DNA of 64,000 nucleotides from positions 1,798,001 through 1,862,000 of the forward strand of contig CAWCUZ010000001.1 in the NCBI GenBank assembly GCA_963798795.1, given 5' to 3'. The position numbers and the translations under genes are program-made. Shown here piece after piece: positions 1 through 8,913 of the stretch (positions are counted from its first letter, which is position 1; the number at the start of each line of letters is the position of its first letter). The notes beneath the pieces are model-generated. The model was given only the letters and a program-made list of their open reading frames with translations, did not search any database and had not been told where the DNA came from. This stretch comes from CAWCUZ01 sp963798795. GTDB lineage: Bacteria > Acidobacteriota > Vicinamibacteria > Vicinamibacterales > SCN-69-37.

Positions 1-366
1 GTCGAGGGCGACGACGCGGTTGTACGGCGTGCTCACGTACAACACGTCGTCGATCATGAGCGGCGTGTTCTCGAAGTTGCCGGGCCGCGTGCCGAACGCG
101 GGCAGCGGCTGCTCACCGGTCTTCCATTCCCAGGCCGTCTCGAGCGCGGCGACGTTGTCGCGGTTGACGTCGGCGAGCGGCGACCCGTGCGTGGCGGCCG
201 CGTCGGCGGCGTAAACGGGCCAGTCCTGAATCCCCGGGGCTGAGGCCCCAGGGCTCCGTCGGACTGGGGCCGGGGCTGAAGCCCCGGGGCTCCATCGGGC
301 GGGGTTCCACAACGGCACGCACGCCAGCAGCGCCGCCGCGAACGGAACGGAGAGGACTCGAGACAT
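1..366 (-). CDS. PQQ-dependent dehydrogenase, N-terminal part (cut by window edge)
   Basis: Only the first 122 codons are inside the window; the rest lies before base 1. The protein starts with a short hydrophobic segment (MSRVLSVPFAAALLAC) that looks like a signal peptide. The mature part has WPVYAADAAATHGSPL, then NRDNVAALETAWEW and FENTPLMIDDVLYVSTPYN. This succession is typical of the first blades of membrane or periplasmic quinoprotein (PQQ) glucose/alcohol dehydrogenases. By family knowledge these oxidise sugars or alcohols in the periplasm and pass electrons to quinone. The start at 366 is the only ATG that includes the hydrophobic segment. A GC-rich repeat is inserted between signal peptide and first blade (separate entry). 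The substrate cannot be told. Confidence 0.75.
   Translation of the reverse strand, partial: MSRVLSVPFAAALLACVPLWNPARWSPGASAPAPVRRSPGASAPGIQDWPVYAADAAATHGSPLADVNRDNVAALETAWEWKTGEQPLPAFGTRPGNFENTPLMIDDVLYVSTPYNRVVALD
234..298. repeat. Tandem 29-bp GGGGCTGAGGCCCC-type palindromic repeat inside a gene
   Basis: Two copies of a 29-bp unit (234-262 and 270-298) agree at 26 of 29 positions. Each holds a small palindrome of the form GGGGCTGAAGCCCC. The period is 36 bp, a multiple of three, so the host reading frame is kept. On the minus strand they encode two copies of a short SPGASAP-like peptide just after the signal peptide of the PQQ dehydrogenase. Confidence 0.75.
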
Positions 367-458
367 GCGCGGAAGCATAAACCCGTACACGATCTTCCGT
401 CTCAGAATCGGGCGATTCCCGTAGATCGAATCGCCGTCGCGTCCACATCCCGCCGGTG

Positions 459-464
459 TACACT
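459..464 (+). promoter_or_regulatory. Putative -10 element (TACACT)
   Basis: TACACT lies 33 bases before the histidine kinase start at 498. The same hexamer class precedes several other genes in the window. No good -35 was recognised. Confidence 0.3.
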
Positions 465-497
465 GGTCGCACTCCCCCGCGCCTGCAATGAAACACC

Positions 498-1259
498 ATG
501 ACGCGGAAGACGTGGTCGGACGAAGCGGCAGTGGTCCGCGCAATCGAAGAACGTGACCGCCGCCTCGAGGCCGTCGGGCGCCTCGCCGGTGGCGTCGCAC
601 ACGATTTCAACAACCTGCTGGCGGTGATCTCGGGCTACGCCGAGCTGCTGGAGCCGATCGTTCGCAGGAGCGAGCCCGGCCGTGAGGCCGTGGCCGAAAT
701 CCGGCGGGCCGCCAGCCGCGCCGTCAAGCTCACGCACGGCCTGCTGGCGTTCAGCCGGCAGGAAACGCTGGCGTTGCGCGACGTCGACCTGCACGAACTG
801 GTCGCTCGCTCCGCGCCCGCGCTCGAAGCCGCTCTCGGCCGACGGGTGATGGTCGACCTGCGGTTGACGGCATCGCACGCGCACATCCGCGCCGACCCCG
901 ACGCCTTCGAACAGGTGCTCATCCAGCTGGCCGACAACTCGCTGGCCGCCATGCCGGACGGCGGCGCGTTCGTTGTCGAAACGGCCGACGAGCACGACGA
1001 GATTCGGCTCTCGGTGATCGACACGGGCGTGGGGATGGAGCCGGCGACGCTCGAACGGGCCTTCGACCCGTTCTTCACCACCAGGCCTCCCGAGACCGGT
1101 TCGGGCCTCGGTCTCTCCACCATTTACGGCATCGTCACTCAGAGCGGCGGCCGGATCCGGGTCGAGAGCGCCATGGCGCGAGGCACCACGGTGACGATCG
1201 TGCTTCCGCGCGTGCCGGGTTGGGCGTCAGAGACGGGAGATGGCGGGTCGCCCGTCTGA
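498..1259 (+). CDS. Soluble sensor histidine kinase (HisKA-HATPase), orphan
   Basis: A 253-residue kinase core without membrane segments or an input domain. The H-box is GGVAHDFNNLL with the phospho-acceptor His at residue 35. The N-box region is QLADNSLAAM (143-152), where a usual Asn-rich helix is replaced by a degenerate form that keeps one Asn. The G1 box is DTGVGM (175-180), the F box FFTT (192-195) and the G2 box GSGLGLS (201-207). The GGVAHDFNN type of H-box is common in the catalytic cores of PAS-linked hybrid kinases. By family it would autophosphorylate on His and pass phosphate to a response regulator, but none is encoded nearby, so partner and signal are unknown. The short N-terminus (MTRKTWSDEAAVVRAIEE) may be the remnant of a PAS linker. 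Confidence 0.85.
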   Translation: MTRKTWSDEAAVVRAIEERDRRLEAVGRLAGGVAHDFNNLLAVISGYAELLEPIVRRSEPGREAVAEIRRAASRAVKLTHGLLAFSRQETLALRDVDLHELVARSAPALEAALGRRVMVDLRLTASHAHIRADPDAFEQVLIQLADNSLAAMPDGGAFVVETADEHDEIRLSVIDTGVGMEPATLERAFDPFFTTRPPETGSGLGLSTIYGIVTQSGGRIRVESAMARGTTVTIVLPRVPGWASETGDGGSPV

Positions 1260-1268
1260 CTCCCATCT

Positions 1269-2867
1269 CTACTTGCGCGGCAGCGGCTGGTCGCGATTTG
1301 CGGTCTGCCAGGCGAACACCGCGGCGACGGCGGCGATCTGCTTCATGTCCGCCGGCTGGACGCGGTCCAGGAAATCCATGTTCGTGTGGTGCGTGCGGGA
1401 GTTGTACTCATAGCGCTCCTGGACGAACTGGAACGCGGGCACGCCAAGCCGGTCGAACGTGGAATGGTCGGTCGATCCGACCGACCGGGGTGAGAGGATC
1501 TCGACACCCAGATCCTTCAGCGGCGCGATCCAGGCGGCGAAGATCGGCGCCACGGCCGGGTTCCCCTGCATCCAGATGCCGCGGATCCGGCCGGTTCCGT
1601 TGTCGAGGTTGTAGTAGGCCACGAGCTTGCCCATCTCGGGCTTCGGCTGGTCGGCCGTCCCGAGATGCTCGCGGGCGTAGTCGCTCGATCCGTTGAAGCC
1701 GGTCTCCTCACCGCCCCACAGCGCAAGCCGGATGGTCCGTCGCGGCTTGAGGCCCGTCGCGGTGAGAATCCGCATGACTTCCATCATCGCCGCCGATCCG
1801 GCCGCGTTGTCCGTGGCGCCCGTCGCGCCCTGCCACGAATCGAAGTGCGCGCCGATGAGGACGATCTCATCCGCCTTGTCGGTGCCGGGAATCTCGGCGA
1901 TCACGTTGAAGCCTCGCGGGGCGTCGGGTGTCTCCTCGACCGATTGCGTCTCGATGTCGAGCTCCACCTTCACCGGCACGTCGTGGTCCAGCAGCCGGAC
2001 CATGCGGTTGTAGTGTTCCACCGCCAGCGTCACCTGCGGGAGCACGGCATCAGGCGGGTTCCGGGCCGATCCGCCGGACTGCACCGCGAACGTGCCGCCG
2101 TCGACGTGCTGCTGCTGCCACGACAGCCCGCTGCCCCCCGAAGCCATGTCGCTGTTGCTGCCGCGGTCGAACAGCGCCAGCACGCCCTCGTCTTTGTAGA
2201 ACTGATTCAGATTGAAGCCGCCCGCGTCGCCCCGGCCGCGCCCGCCGCGGCCGGCGCCGCGCCCCGCCGCGCCGCCGGCGCGCGGCGCCGATGGTTCCGG
2301 CGTCGCCAGCGCCTCCTTCATCCACTTGCCGTCCTGGTCCGCATAGCGCAGCACCGTGCCGTCGCCGTCGTCGAGCATCCGCACGTCACGGGCCGGCTGC
2401 GTGAGCACGATCCTGCCGCGCAGTTTGCCGCGGTACGGCTCGGCGTCGGCCTCGCTCGTGATGTTCGGCCGCACCACCTCCGCGGTGTGCACACCGTTGG
2501 TCCCCGGCGTCCATGCCTTCACGGCGCCGATGATCGGCATCACGCGCGGCTCGGTCATCGTCGCGTGGAAGTTCACGAGCGTCCAGCCGCGGCCGAACGG
2601 AAACCGGTCCTTGTGCGCGTTGGCCATGCCCCAGTCGCGGAGCTGCGTGACGGCCCAGTCACCCGCCTCGTCGTACCACGGTGACCCCATGAGGCGCGGA
2701 CCGTACCGGTCCGTCAGCCAGAACATCGTCTCCATGATCTGCGACCGGTTCAGCCCTTCGTCGCGGATCCTCGCGATGGCGGCGATATCGACCCGCTCGG
2801 TCGACTGTGCTCCGACGCCGGCCACGAACGCGGCGACAGCAATCGTATGGATGGCCCAGCGCGGCAT
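1269..2867 (-). CDS. Secreted M28-family zinc aminopeptidase
   Basis: A 532-residue exported peptidase with signal peptide MPRWAIHTIAVAAFVAGVGA. Zinc ligands of the M28 family are visible: His341 and Asp353 (GAHFDSW ... GATDNAAG), the catalytic Glu387 with ligand Glu388 (GGEETGFNGS), Asp422 (LDNG) and His468 (STDHSTF). The middle region (about 100-300) would be the PA-like insert and carries an odd Gly/Arg-rich stretch at about 198-217. By family it trims N-terminal residues of peptides in the periplasm or outside. The ATG at 2867 has a strong GGAGGAG ribosome site just upstream, and a TATGAT hexamer lies further up. It faces the histidine kinase tail to tail with a 9-bp gap. Confidence 0.92.
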   Translation of the reverse strand: MPRWAIHTIAVAAFVAGVGAQSTERVDIAAIARIRDEGLNRSQIMETMFWLTDRYGPRLMGSPWYDEAGDWAVTQLRDWGMANAHKDRFPFGRGWTLVNFHATMTEPRVMPIIGAVKAWTPGTNGVHTAEVVRPNITSEADAEPYRGKLRGRIVLTQPARDVRMLDDGDGTVLRYADQDGKWMKEALATPEPSAPRAGGAAGRGAGRGGRGRGDAGGFNLNQFYKDEGVLALFDRGSNSDMASGGSGLSWQQQHVDGGTFAVQSGGSARNPPDAVLPQVTLAVEHYNRMVRLLDHDVPVKVELDIETQSVEETPDAPRGFNVIAEIPGTDKADEIVLIGAHFDSWQGATGATDNAAGSAAMMEVMRILTATGLKPRRTIRLALWGGEETGFNGSSDYAREHLGTADQPKPEMGKLVAYYNLDNGTGRIRGIWMQGNPAVAPIFAAWIAPLKDLGVEILSPRSVGSTDHSTFDRLGVPAFQFVQERYEYNSRTHHTNMDFLDRVQPADMKQIAAVAAVFAWQTANRDQPLPRK

Positions 2868-2941
2868 GATCTCCTCCGGTGGGCGGGATCATAGCAGCCG
2901 GAGCGGGAGGCGGAAACACGCCCGGCGGCCGGCGGCCCGGG

Positions 2942-3469
2942 TCAGATGAGGGTCGAGGCGTACCCGATCGCGACGAGCAGGACCGTCGTGCCGCCGACGA
3001 TGACGGCCTGGGCACGCCAGGGCTGCCCTTTCAGGATCCAGAACGGCATCGACACGGTCATCGCGACCGGGAACGCGATGCTCTTGAGGACCGCTCCCGC
3101 CGCTTCCAGGCCGGTTCGCCCGAGAAACACGCCGCCGAATGCGAGCGCCACGGACGCGGCCACCATCAGCGCCGCCCCCGCGAGCGCGTCCCGCTTCGTG
3201 TAGCGTCTCTTCCGGTCGACGCAGATGGTCCGCGCCGTGCCCGCCATCAATCCGCCCTGCACATTCGCCATTCGAGACACTCCCTGATTCGTGCCCTTGC
3301 CGCCGAACGAGACCCGCGCGTCAATCGCTCCGGCGACGATGTCGATGACCTGCTGCAGATACAGCGGCCCATCTCCGACCGTCGCCACGAACTCCTCTTC
3401 GTACCGATCGCGCCAGGCGCGGGGGTAGAGACGAACGAGCCGCCGCGCCAGGCGGTCCGGTTCAGACAC
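2942..3469 (-). CDS. Small membrane protein with LYPRAWRDRY prefix
   Basis: A 175-residue protein of unknown function. Residues 8-22 hold the motif RRLVRLYPRAWRDRY, seen at the N-terminus of many acidobacterial and actinobacterial membrane proteins and of some permease prefix domains. About three hydrophobic segments follow (roughly 95-115, 120-145 and 152-172). The start is a GTG at 3469. Upstream, at about 3545-3578, is a pair of similar direct repeats that could be an operator. No catalytic motif is visible. In this phylum such proteins often sit near PadR regulators, but none is adjacent here. The gene is probably real because of its conserved motif; its function is not assigned. Confidence 0.7.
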   Translation of the reverse strand: MSEPDRLARRLVRLYPRAWRDRYEEEFVATVGDGPLYLQQVIDIVAGAIDARVSFGGKGTNQGVSRMANVQGGLMAGTARTICVDRKRRYTKRDALAGAALMVAASVALAFGGVFLGRTGLEAAGAVLKSIAFPVAMTVSMPFWILKGQPWRAQAVIVGGTTVLLVAIGYASTLI

Positions 3470-3631
3470 GGGCTTTCCGCGCCGCCGCGCCGCGCGCCCG
3501 ATGCCCGGCCGGCCCCCGTCCTCCCATGGCCTGAGTTATATCGCAGAACGTAGTAATACGCAAGACGTAGCAACACGCCGGGCGCCGAGCGCCAAGACGC
3601 GCCAGCCGAGAGCCGCGGGCCGAGAGCCGGC

Positions 3632-3637
3632 TATGAT
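3632..3637 (+). promoter_or_regulatory. Putative -10 element (TATGAT), leaderless spacing
   Basis: TATGAT ends 6 bases before the aldo/keto reductase ATG at 3644, so transcription would begin at or next to the start codon. There is no ribosome site in between. Confidence 0.45.
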
Positions 3638-3643
3638 CGCCGA

Positions 3644-4609
3644 ATGCACACACGTCCGTTCGGCCGGCTGGGATGGCCGGTCTCGGAGGTCGGCTGCGGT
3701 CTCTGGGGCATGGGCGGGTGGACCGGGTCGGTGGACGAGGAGTCGACTGCCGCGATCGAGCGCGCCATCGCGCTCGGCTGCACCTTCTTCGACACGGCGC
3801 TGGCCTACGGCGACGGGAAGAGCGAACAGTTGCTCGGTCGGGTGCTGGCTCGCCATCGCGGGCACCCACTGGTCGTCGCCACCAAGATGCCGCCGAAGAA
3901 CCTGAAATGGCCGGGCCGGGCGGAGACGCCGCTCGACGAGGTCTTCCCTCCCGATCACCTGCGGCGATCCACCGAGACGAGTCTCGCGAACCTGGGCCTC
4001 GATCGCGTCGACCTGCAGCAGTTTCACGTCTGGACCGACGAATGGGCCGCCGACGATCGGTGGCAGCGCGCCATCGACGACCTGAAGCGCGAAGGGCTGA
4101 TTCGCGCGTTCGGCATCAGCCTCAACCGCTGGGAGCCGGCCAGCGGCATTCGGGCCCTGCGCACGGGCCTCTTCGACAGCGTGCAGGTCGTCTACAACAT
4201 GTTCGATCAGAACCCCGAGGACGAGCTGTTCCCGGTCTGCCGCGAGCTGGGCGTCGCGGTGATCGCGCGCGTGCCGTTCGACGAGGGCAGCCTCACCGGC
4301 ACGCTGACCCGGGAGATGACCTGGCCCGCGGGAGACTGGCGCAATCTCTACTTCGCGCCCGCGAAGCTGGCCGACATCATGGACCGCGTCGAGGCGCTCG
4401 AACGCGACGTTCCGCCTGGCATGTCGCTGCCGGAGCTGGCGCTGCGGTTCATCCTGATGAATCCAGCGGTGTCCACCGTGATTCCCGGCATGCGCAAGAC
4501 CCGCCACGTGGACGCCAACCTGGCCGTCTCCGACGGTCGCCCCCTCGCGTCCGATCTGATGAGCCGCCTGCGGCGGCATCGCTGGGTCAGGACGTACGTC
4601 GTGCCATAG
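3644..4609 (+). CDS. Aldo/keto reductase
   Basis: A 321-residue protein of the AKR superfamily, a cytoplasmic NAD(P)H-dependent oxidoreductase acting on carbonyls. The catalytic tetrad is complete: Asp50 and Tyr55 in FFDTALAYGDGKSEQLLG, Lys81 in VVATKM, and His128 in LQQFHVW. The C-terminal part keeps the cofactor-binding pattern STVIPGMRKTRHVDANL. Length and layout match the YajO/Tas-like branch. It stands alone, upstream of and co-directional with L31. The ATG at 3644 has no ribosome site but is preceded by a -10-like hexamer at leaderless distance. The physiological substrate cannot be inferred. Confidence 0.9.
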   Translation: MHTRPFGRLGWPVSEVGCGLWGMGGWTGSVDEESTAAIERAIALGCTFFDTALAYGDGKSEQLLGRVLARHRGHPLVVATKMPPKNLKWPGRAETPLDEVFPPDHLRRSTETSLANLGLDRVDLQQFHVWTDEWAADDRWQRAIDDLKREGLIRAFGISLNRWEPASGIRALRTGLFDSVQVVYNMFDQNPEDELFPVCRELGVAVIARVPFDEGSLTGTLTREMTWPAGDWRNLYFAPAKLADIMDRVEALERDVPPGMSLPELALRFILMNPAVSTVIPGMRKTRHVDANLAVSDGRPLASDLMSRLRRHRWVRTYVVP

Positions 4610-4646
4610 CGCTCCTCGATCCAGGGCTCAGGGGCCGGAGTGGGAG

Positions 4647-4675
4647 GCCGATCGGCCGTCCTTGGGCCGATCGGC
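4647..4675. promoter_or_regulatory. 11-bp perfect dyad (operator or leader hairpin) before rpmE
   Basis: GCCGATCGGCC (4647-4657) and GGCCGATCGGC (4665-4675) form a perfect inverted repeat with a 7-base spacer. The right arm abuts the TATACT -10 candidate at 4676, so the dyad covers the place where a -35 box would lie. It has no T-run, which argues against a simple terminator. An operator controlling L31 is the preferred reading, but this is inferred from position only. Confidence 0.5.
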
Positions 4676-4681
4676 TATACT
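4676..4681 (+). promoter_or_regulatory. Putative -10 element (TATACT) of rpmE
   Basis: TATACT lies 20 bases before the rpmE GTG start and directly after the dyad. Confidence 0.4.
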
Positions 4682-4701
4682 GGGTGTTTGGAGATGCGCC
4701 T

Positions 4702-4983
4702 GTGAAGCCCGGGATCCATCCGAAGTACTTCGAAGTCGAAGCCCGCTGCGCGTGCGGCAACACGTTCAAGACCCGGTCGACCAAGCCGGAACTGCACCTG
4801 GAAATCTGCAGCACGTGCCACCCGTTCTTCACGGGCCGCCAGAAGCTGATCGACACCGAGGGGCGCGTCGAGCGGTTCACCAAGCGGTTCGGCGCCCAGA
4901 CCATCGAGGGCCGCCGCCAGCAGGCCTCGGCCAACAAGGCCGCCAAGGCGGCCAAGCACAAGAAGTCGAACGCCACCGCCTAA
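4702..4983 (+). CDS. rpmE: Ribosomal protein L31, zinc-binding type
   Basis: A 93-residue 50S subunit protein beginning VKPGIHPKYFEVEARCACG. The four zinc-ribbon cysteines are present (CAC at the start and CSTC before HPFFTG), so this is the Zn-containing C+ form. HPFFTGRQK and RVERFTKRFG are hallmark L31 segments. The C-terminal tail (about 75-93) is an Ala/Lys-rich extension beyond the E. coli length. The GTG at 4702 is chosen because GGAG ends 8 bases before it and the product then begins like other L31 proteins. An upstream ATG at 4694 opens only a three-codon frame. C+ L31 genes are often zinc-regulated in other bacteria; the dyad just upstream may serve this, but that is not shown. Confidence 0.95.
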   Translation: MKPGIHPKYFEVEARCACGNTFKTRSTKPELHLEICSTCHPFFTGRQKLIDTEGRVERFTKRFGAQTIEGRRQQASANKAAKAAKHKKSNATA

Positions 4984-5046
4984 GCGGTTTCGCGGGCGAG
5001 CAGAGCGAGGCGCGCCGGGGAACCTGCAGGGGCGGATCCGCGCGGA

Positions 5047-6406
5047 CTAGTCCAGAAGTCCGGCGTCCGGGCCGGGCTCGCCGGCTTCGGCATCCCTCAG
5101 CTTTCGCTCGAGCCGGCCCAGCCGGTGTGCCGCGGCTTCGGCCCGGCGGCCGGACGCGTCCTCGCGGAGCGCCTCGGCGTAGCGCCTGGCTTCGCGCAGA
5201 TCGCGCGCGCGGTGCTCGTGGTGCATCGCCAGCGCCTCGCCGCGGTGCGACGCTCGAGGTGGCCGAGCGTCGGCGCGCCGCCGGCGCGCGATGTCGAGCA
5301 CGTGCTGCCAGGCTGCCGCGGCCTCGTCGTAGCGGCCGGCGCGCCGATGCAGCACCGCCAGCCGGGCGCACGCGTGGGCGCGCAGTTCCCCCTCGGCGGC
5401 GCCTGCGGCCATCCGGTACGATTCGAGCGCGCGCGCCAGGTCCCCCTGCCGTTCGTAGAGCCGCCCGAGCGCCGTCTGCTCGCCCGCGTCGCGGCAGGCG
5501 GACGGGCCGTCCGCTCCGCAGCCACAGCGCGTGCGCCATCAGCGCCGCGAGCGAAACGAGGTCGTGGCGATTGTGATCGAGCACGCCCTCGATGACGTCC
5601 ACGCGCCCGGTGCGCAGGAACTGGAAGTAGCGCGCCGGGATCTCGAACCCCGGCACGTCGTCCAGACGATGAAACCCGAGGACCGCGCGTTCGAGGGCCG
5701 ACAGGCTGCAGCCCTCCTCGCGGCACGTTCAAGCGCCACCTCTCCACGCCGGCCGGCGCGCGCGGCCGCTCCGGTCGTCCCGGCGGCTCCAGAGCCGTCG
5801 CGCCGACGGCAGCATGTCGAAGTGCGGCACGGCGTCGGTCGGGGTCTGCTGGCGATGGAACGCCCACCGCGTCTCCATGAACGGCACGTCGAACGCCCGG
5901 CCGTTGTAGGTCACGAGCAGCGAGGCGTCGGCCAGTACGCGTCGAGAGACCATCGAGCATCGCGCGTTCGCCCGCCGGTCCGCTCAGAAAGAACTGCCGG
6001 ACGCGGAACCCGGCGTCCTCGAACCAGCCACAGCCGGCCAGAAACGCCAGCGTGCCGGCGCCGCCGCTGAGCCCGGTGGTCTCGATGTCGAAGAAGACGA
6101 CGCGGCCCGACCAGTCGGCGAGGCCGGCCAGCGCGGCTCGAACAGCGCGAGCGGCTGCGACGGACGGCAGGCGCACGCCTCAACGCGCCACCGCCCATGC
6201 CAGCGGTCGCCCGACCAGAACCGATCGACGGCCACGCACGCTGACGAACCGGCGCTGTGGACGATGCCGCCGAGCGCGTCCGCCACCGCCGCCGGCTCGA
6301 GCGATCGTCCCCCCGGGTCCGGGACGTACGTGAGCTCCCGCACCGGCTCTCCGGCCGCGCGGTTGGCGCGAACGACATCCCGAAGCCGCGCGGCCAGATC
6401 CCGCAC
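5047..6406 (-). CDS. mrfB: MrfB/YprB-like RNase H-fold exonuclease with TPR-like tail (frame disrupted)
   Basis: The coding signal runs through several frames, so the sequence as given does not encode one intact protein. Pieces in order: MRDLAARLRDVVRANR at the GTG start, then FFDIETTGLSGGAGTLAFL (the DxE exonuclease motif), VTYNGRAFDVPFMETR, a segment ending HNRHDLVSLAALM (the HxxxD motif), and a helical repeat region that looks TPR-like up to LRDAEAGEPGPDAGLLD. The DEDD motifs and the linkage to the helicase match MrfB (YprB), the metal-dependent 3'-5' exonuclease that works with MrfA in mitomycin C repair in Bacillus. Its GTG is one base after the helicase stop, so the two are translationally coupled. 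Frame changes fall near 6190, 6140, 5950, 5730, 5650 and 5480. Confidence 0.75.
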
Positions 6407-6407
6407 G

Positions 6408-8913
6408 TCAGGCCGCCGCCCGGGCGGAGGTCAGCCGCTCGAGCAGATGCGAGGCCACCGCCTTGGCGAGGGGCCCGGTCGCGCCCTCGGGGCCGACGCA
6501 GGACGGACAACCGGACTGGCAGGGGCAGCCCTCGATGAGCTCGCGCGTCCGCGCGAGCAGCGTGTCGTGCATGCCGTACAGCGGCTCGCTGAACCCGATG
6601 CCGCCCGGGTAGTTGTCGTACAGGAAGATCGTCGGCTCGGCCGAGAGTTCCGGCGGCGCGCCGCCTCGGGCCGATCCGCCCAGCCGCGCAGCACCGTCCA
6701 TCGACTGAGACCGTCGATCGACAGGCCGAGATCGTGGCGTCGCACATCAGGAGCAGCGGCGCGACATTGCGCATGGCATGCGCGAGACCCACGACGCCGT
6801 CGCGCCGATCCGCGGTGCCAAAGGGCAGGCCCGCCATGACCTCGCTCGGGATCGTCAGCCAGTACGACGTCGTGTGCATCTGCTGCTCGGGCAGGTCGAG
6901 CTCGCCCGATCCGACGTTCTCGTTCGTGTAGAACTTGATCTTCTTGAAACCGACCACGCGCGACACGACGTGGACCTCGCCGTGGCTCGCGACGCCGGTG
7001 TCGCCGCTCGCCGGCCGGGCGACGAGCTCCGCTGACGGCTGATCCTGCTCCAGTCCCGCCGCGAGCAGTGCCACATCGTCTCCGGCGGGCGCACGCGCAT
7101 CTTCCGCGCCGGCACCCGCGAACGTGTCGAGGATGGTGACCTTGGTGTAGGTGATGGCGTCCGTGTAGTAATCGCACTCCACCGCGCGGACGAACGCCTT
7201 GCGCCCGTCGAAATCGAACCGGTCCACCTGGAAGAGCTGGCCTTCGACGATGTAGATGGCCTTCTCGTGCAGGGTCGACGGCCCGGCGGTGAAGTCGGTC
7301 TCGCCGATGACCCGCTCGCCGTCGGTCGTATCGACCACGACGAAGTTGTCGGACGTGACCGACCGCAGGCTGACGGCATCGGCCGGATACGACTCCTGCG
7401 TCCACTGCCACTGGCCGTCGGCGTGGTGGACGAAGCCCTCCTCCGCCAGCACCGACAGGATCTCCTGCACGTTGATCGACCCGAATGCCTCGTCGGCCCG
7501 GAACGGCAGCTCGAACGCGGCGCACTTCACGTGATCGAGCAGGATGTGCAGATTGTCCGGATTGACGAGCGCGTGCTCGGGCGACGCGCCGAAGAAGAAG
7601 TCCGGGTGCCGCGCGACGAACTGATCGATGGGCGCGCTCGAGGCGACGAGCACCGCCGCCGATCGACCCGTCCGCCGCCGGCGCGGCCCGCCCGCTGCCA
7701 CGTCGACGCGATCGTGCCCGGATAGCCGGCCATCACCGCTACGTCGAGCGCGCCGATGTCGATGCCCAGCTCGAGCGCGTTGGTCGACACGACGCAGCGC
7801 ACGTCCCCGCTGCGCAGGCCTCGCTCGATCTCGCGTCGGCGCAGCGGCAGATACCCGCCCCGATAGCCGCGAATCACATCCGCCGCGCCGGGCGGACCGG
7901 GGAACGCATCCTTCAGATACGTGGTCAGGATTTCGGTCGACAGCCGGCTCTGCGCAAACACGATGAGCTGCAGGCCGCGCTTCAGGAACTCGATGGCCAC
8001 GCGCCGCGTCTCGGCCAGATACGACCGGCGGATGCCGAGTTGCGCGTTCACGACCGGCGGGTTCACGAAGAGGAAGTACTTCTCGCCGCGCGGCGCGCCG
8101 CTGCGGTCGACGAGCGCGAACGGCGTCGCCGATCAGCCGCTCGGCCAGCTCCCGCGGATTCGCAATCGTCGCCGACGAGCAGATGAAGGTCGGGATCGGA
8201 TCCGTAGTGCCGGCACACGCGCCGCAGCCGGCGGATGATGTTCGCCAGATGGCTGCCGAACACGCCGCGGTACGCGTGCAGCTCGTCGATGACGACGAAC
8301 CGCAGGTTCTCGAACAGCTTCGCCCAGCGCGGATGGTGCGGCAGGATGCCCGAGTGCAGCATGTCGGGATTGCTGAGCACGACGTGGGCGCGCGACCGCG
8401 ATGGCGCGGCGCGCGTCCTGCGGCGTGTCGCCGTCGTAGGTGAACACGCCGATCGTCGCGTCGGCGCCCTCCGGCGCCCGAGCAGCTGACGCCATCTGAT
8501 GCAGCTCGGCGAGCTGGTCCTGCGCCAGCGCCTTGGTCGGAAACAGATACAGCGCGCGCGACGATGCGTCGCGCAGGATGCGGTCGAGCACCGGCGCGTT
8601 GTAGCAGAGCGTCTTGCCCGAGGCGGTCGGCGTGACGACGACGACGTTGCGCCCGGCGAGCGCGTGGCCGATCGCTTCGGCCTGGTGGCTGTAGAACTGC
8701 GCGATGCCGCGCGCGCGCAGCGCGCGCCGCAGCCGGCGCGTCGAGCGCGTCGGGAAACGGGGCGAGCTCTGCCGGGGCCGCGGCAGGCGCCGCACCGCCG
8801 TGACGTGCGGGTCGTCGTCGCCCGTCCGGGCGGCCGCCTCGTGCTCCGCCAGCATCCGCGCCAGCGCCGCGTGAACGAGCGGTCCTTGTCGTCGGGAAGT
8901 GCCGGTAGTGCCA
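6408..8913 (-). CDS. mrfA: MrfA/YprA-like DEAD/DEAH helicase with DUF1998 (frame disrupted)
   Basis: A superfamily 2 helicase read in at least six frame pieces. The motifs occur in proper order: FYSHQAEAI (Q-like), TPTASGKTLCYNAPVL (Walker A), FVVIDELHAYRGVFG (DExH), SSATIANP (motif III), STNALELGIDIGALD and RAGRAG (motifs V/VI). A long domain with YFLFVNPPVV and YIVEGQLFQVDRFDF follows, and the C-terminal DUF1998 holds YDNYPGGIGF and the cysteine cluster CPCQSGCPSC. This is the MrfA family, a 3'-5' helicase paired with MrfB in UvrA-independent repair of mitomycin-type damage. Breaks lie near 8880, 8400, 8170, 8115, 7690, 6740 and 6680. The start at 8913 (MALPALPDD) is provisional because a frame change follows it at once. 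Bases 8914-9154 upstream hold no gene that I can support. Confidence 0.8.

Noticed and set aside
4647..4675. Terminator of the aldo/keto reductase gene
   Set aside because: No T-run follows and the dyad abuts a -10-like hexamer of the next gene, so an operator reading was preferred; termination is not excluded.
5047..8913. True pseudogenes of mrfA and mrfB
   Set aside because: All conserved blocks survive and stop codons within the right frame pieces are absent; clustered sequencing indels explain the pattern better.
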